From positions 1 to 6,416 of the forward strand of contig DAIESR010000012.1 of the NCBI GenBank assembly GCA_027346205.1: a stretch of 6,416 nucleotides of DNA. Reading direction: 5' to 3'. Shown here in pieces: positions 4,266 to 6,416 of the stretch (the first letter of the stretch is position 1; each line of letters starts with the position of its first letter). The position numbers were made by a program, and so were the translations under genes. The notes beneath the pieces were generated by a model, which had not been told where the DNA came from, made no database searches, and saw only the letters and a program-made list of their open reading frames with translations. Source of the stretch: Beijerinckiaceae bacterium (GTDB lineage: Bacteria; Pseudomonadota; Alphaproteobacteria; Rhizobiales; Beijerinckiaceae).

Positions 4266-6416
4266 ATGAAATTCTTCAAGGGTCATTTCTGCCGGTTCTT
4301 CCTGCTCATAACCTTCCTGGCGCCGCTTCTCATGGCCGTTCCGGCCCATGCCCAATCCATAGAGGTGGAGGGCAATGATAGGGTCGATAGCGAGACGATC
4401 CGGTCCTATTTCTCCGGAGCCAGCCCTTCGGAGATCAATAAGGGCGTCAAAGATCTTTATGCTACGGGTCTTTTTTCGGACGTGCATGTCAGCCATGTCG
4501 GCGGCTTGATCATCGTCCATGTGGCTGAAAACAAGGTTATCAATAGGGTCGTCTTCCAAGGCAATAGCAAGATCAAGACGGAACAGCTCACATCTCAGAT
4601 CCAGTCGAAATCGCGGGGCCCCTATAGCCAGACGATCGTGGAGGCGGATGTCGAGCGGATCAAGGACGCTTATCGCCGTTTCGGCCGTGCGGCCGCCAAT
4701 GTTACTTACCGGATCGTCGATTTTCCCAATGGCCGCGTCGATGTGGTCTTCAATATCGACGAGGGTGAGAAGACTGGCGTCAAGGAAATCGATTTCGTCG
4801 GCAATCACGCCTTTTCTTCTTCCAAGCTGCGCGACCTGATGCAGACGACGGAGATGAACTGGCTGTCCTTCTTCAAGACTTCGGATGTCTATGATCCAGA
4901 CCGGATCGCGTCCGATCTCGAATTGATCCGCCGTTTCTATCTCAAGAATGGCTATGCCGACTTCCGCGTCACTGGCTCTGACGCGCACTACGATCCTCAA
5001 AAGGGTGGCTACATCATTACGATCACCGTCGAAGAGGGGCCGCAATATACGGTCTCCGGCGTTGATGTGGAATCGCATGTGCCGGCGATCGATGCGGCGT
5101 CGTTGCGGCCGTTCCTGCGGTTTTCGGCTGGGCAGACCTATAATGGCGACCTCGTTCAAAAGACCACCGAGGCCCTGACGCATGAGGTGATGCGGCGCGG
5201 CTATGCCTTCTCGCAGGTGCGTCCGCGCGGCGATAGAGATCCGACGACGCGGACCGTCAAGGTGGTCTTCGTGATCGATCAGGGGCCGCGCGTCTATGTC
5301 GAACGGATTGAAATACACGGCAATACGCGGACCCGTGATTACGTGATCCGCCGGGAATTCGATATCGCCGAAGGTGATGCCTATAATAAAGTGCTGATCG
5401 ATAAAGCCGAGCGGCGGCTCAATAATCTCGGCTTCTTCAAGAAGGTCACGATCACCACCAAGCCCGGCTCTGAGCCCGATCGCGTCATTGTTGTGGTGAA
5501 TGTCGAAGATCAGGCGACCGGCTCGTTCTCGGTCTCGGGCGGCTATTCGACTGTTGACGGCATTATTGGCGAAGTCGCGGTCCAAGAGACCAATTTCATG
5601 GGGCGTGGCCAATATGTCCGTCTGGCGGTGAACGGCGGCCAATATTCCAAGGGCGTGACATTTTCCTTCACCGAGCCTTATTTCCTCGGTCAGCGGATCG
5701 CAGCCGGGTTCGATGTCTATGCCAAGGACTCGTCGGTCTCACCCTATACTTTCTACGATAACTTCATGGTGGGCGGCACGTTGCGGGTCGGCCTGCCTGT
5801 TACGGACGAGATCACCTTCCTGCCGCGCTACACCGTCTATTCGTCCCATATCTCGATCCCGAACAGGAGCGGCTATCCCTATAATGACTGCTCGAATCCG
5901 ATCTGGGGTACGACGCCCGGGTTCGGGACCAGTCCGCCGAGCGCCACCTTTAGCTGCTTGACGAATGGCGAGGCCTCTCTTGCTCTGAAACAGGCGCAGG
6001 GGACCACCATCACCTCTATGCCAGGTTTCACTCTGTCCTATAATTCCCTGGATAATAACAAGAATCCGACGAGCGGCATTCATGCGGAATGGCGTGAGGA
6101 CTTCGCCGGCGCGGGTGGTGACAAGCATTATCTGCGCTCGACGGCCGATTTCCGCTACTATCATTCGATTTGGCAGGATCTGGACATCGTCGGTCTCTTC
6201 CATGTACAGGGCGGCTATCTCACGTCTCTGGACAAGAACCCGTTGCGCATCGTCGACAATTTCATGCTGGGCCCAACCCTGGTGCGCGGCTTTGCGCCTT
6301 CAGGACTTGGACCGCGTGACGTATCGGCCGGCATCAATCCCTATGGCAACCCGCTCGGCGGCACCAAATATTGGGGTGCCTCGCTCGAGACGCAGTTCCC
6401 GATCTGGGGATTGCCG
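4266..6416 (+). CDS. bamA: Outer membrane protein assembly factor BamA (3' end outside window)
   Basis: The central subunit of the BAM complex, an Omp85-family outer-membrane protein that folds and inserts beta-barrel proteins. Read from ATG 4266, the frame is open for 717 codons to the window edge (E. coli BamA is 810 residues), so the last strands are missing. A signal peptide occupies residues 1-29, with a hydrophobic core at 11-25 and an AHA|Q cleavage site. Five POTRA repeats follow at roughly 30-91, 92-171, 172-259, 260-342 and 343-416, several opening with a beta-strand and a GN or GV turn (VVFQGNSKI, IDFVGNHAF, VSGVDV, IEIHGNTRT). The 16-stranded barrel begins near residue 418, after VEDQ, with SVSGGYS. 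The conserved loop-6 motif VRGF is at 673-676. Two cysteines, C542 and C564, lie in a probable surface loop. An in-frame TAA (4263-4265) touches the ATG, so no longer start in this frame is possible. The ribosome site is weak: GGGGA (4251-4255) lies ten bases upstream and GAG (4258-4260) five. Following rseP is typical for the class. Confidence 0.96.
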   Translation, partial: MKFFKGHFCRFFLLITFLAPLLMAVPAHAQSIEVEGNDRVDSETIRSYFSGASPSEINKGVKDLYATGLFSDVHVSHVGGLIIVHVAENKVINRVVFQGNSKIKTEQLTSQIQSKSRGPYSQTIVEADVERIKDAYRRFGRAAANVTYRIVDFPNGRVDVVFNIDEGEKTGVKEIDFVGNHAFSSSKLRDLMQTTEMNWLSFFKTSDVYDPDRIASDLELIRRFYLKNGYADFRVTGSDAHYDPQKGGYIITITVEEGPQYTVSGVDVESHVPAIDAASLRPFLRFSAGQTYNGDLVQKTTEALTHEVMRRGYAFSQVRPRGDRDPTTRTVKVVFVIDQGPRVYVERIEIHGNTRTRDYVIRREFDIAEGDAYNKVLIDKAERRLNNLGFFKKVTITTKPGSEPDRVIVVVNVEDQATGSFSVSGGYSTVDGIIGEVAVQETNFMGRGQYVRLAVNGGQYSKGVTFSFTEPYFLGQRIAAGFDVYAKDSSVSPYTFYDNFMVGGTLRVGLPVTDEITFLPRYTVYSSHISIPNRSGYPYNDCSNPIWGTTPGFGTSPPSATFSCLTNGEASLALKQAQGTTITSMPGFTLSYNSLDNNKNPTSGIHAEWREDFAGAGGDKHYLRSTADFRYYHSIWQDLDIVGLFHVQGGYLTSLDKNPLRIVDNFMLGPTLVRGFAPSGLGPRDVSAGINPYGNPLGGTKYWGASLETQFPIWGLP

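Noticed and set aside
4218..5642. 474-codon open frame on the - strand across the start and POTRA region of bamA
   Set aside because: The + strand frame encodes a clear signal peptide and POTRA repeats. The antisense translation is an Asp/Ile/Arg-rich mirror of codons such as GAT and ATC, with no recognisable fold.
1..6416. CRISPR arrays, tRNA or rRNA genes, insertion sequences, prophage genes
   Set aside because: No regularly spaced repeats, no tRNA-like cloverleaf and no transposase or integrase motifs were seen on either strand.

Overview
The window reads as a stretch of chromosome from a GC-rich alphaproteobacterium. The gene order and the sequence style of Dxr, RseP and BamA fit the Rhizobiales/Hyphomicrobiales, possibly a Beijerinckiaceae-like lineage. 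The family placement is an inference from sequence style and order, not from a database search. All confident genes are on the + strand and belong to the conserved alphaproteobacterial envelope/isoprenoid cluster uppS-cdsA-dxr-rseP-bamA.

Layout: positions 1-123 hold the last 40 codons of uppS (undecaprenyl diphosphate synthase). A 129-base gap with a GC-rich palindrome follows, then cdsA (253-1212, CDP-diacylglycerol synthase). Fourteen bases later comes dxr (1227-2468, DXP reductoisomerase), ending in tandem stops. A 223-base spacer carries an 11-base direct repeat and a small hairpin beside a strong Shine-Dalgarno. Next is rseP (2692-3819, site-2 membrane protease with one recognisable PDZ domain). 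A 446-base intergenic region (3820-4265) follows, holding a large imperfect palindromic element, two further inverted repeats and a candidate promoter. The window closes with bamA (4266-6416), the outer-membrane beta-barrel assembly protein, cut by the window edge after 717 codons, just past its conserved VRGF motif.

How the genes work together: Dxr performs the first committed step of the MEP pathway, which supplies IPP/DMAPP. UppS condenses these into the undecaprenyl carrier lipid for peptidoglycan and surface polysaccharides. CdsA makes CDP-diacylglycerol for all phospholipids. RseP processes membrane proteins in envelope control, and BamA inserts outer-membrane proteins. The cluster is therefore a growth-linked envelope-building unit. 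The tight cdsA-dxr spacing suggests co-transcription, while the long spacer before bamA suggests bamA may also have its own promoter.

I found no convincing new system. The coding content is ordinary housekeeping. The parts worth a second look are non-coding: the palindromic element directly after rseP with two competing foldings, the hairpins in the bamA leader, and the repeat-bearing dxr-rseP spacer.
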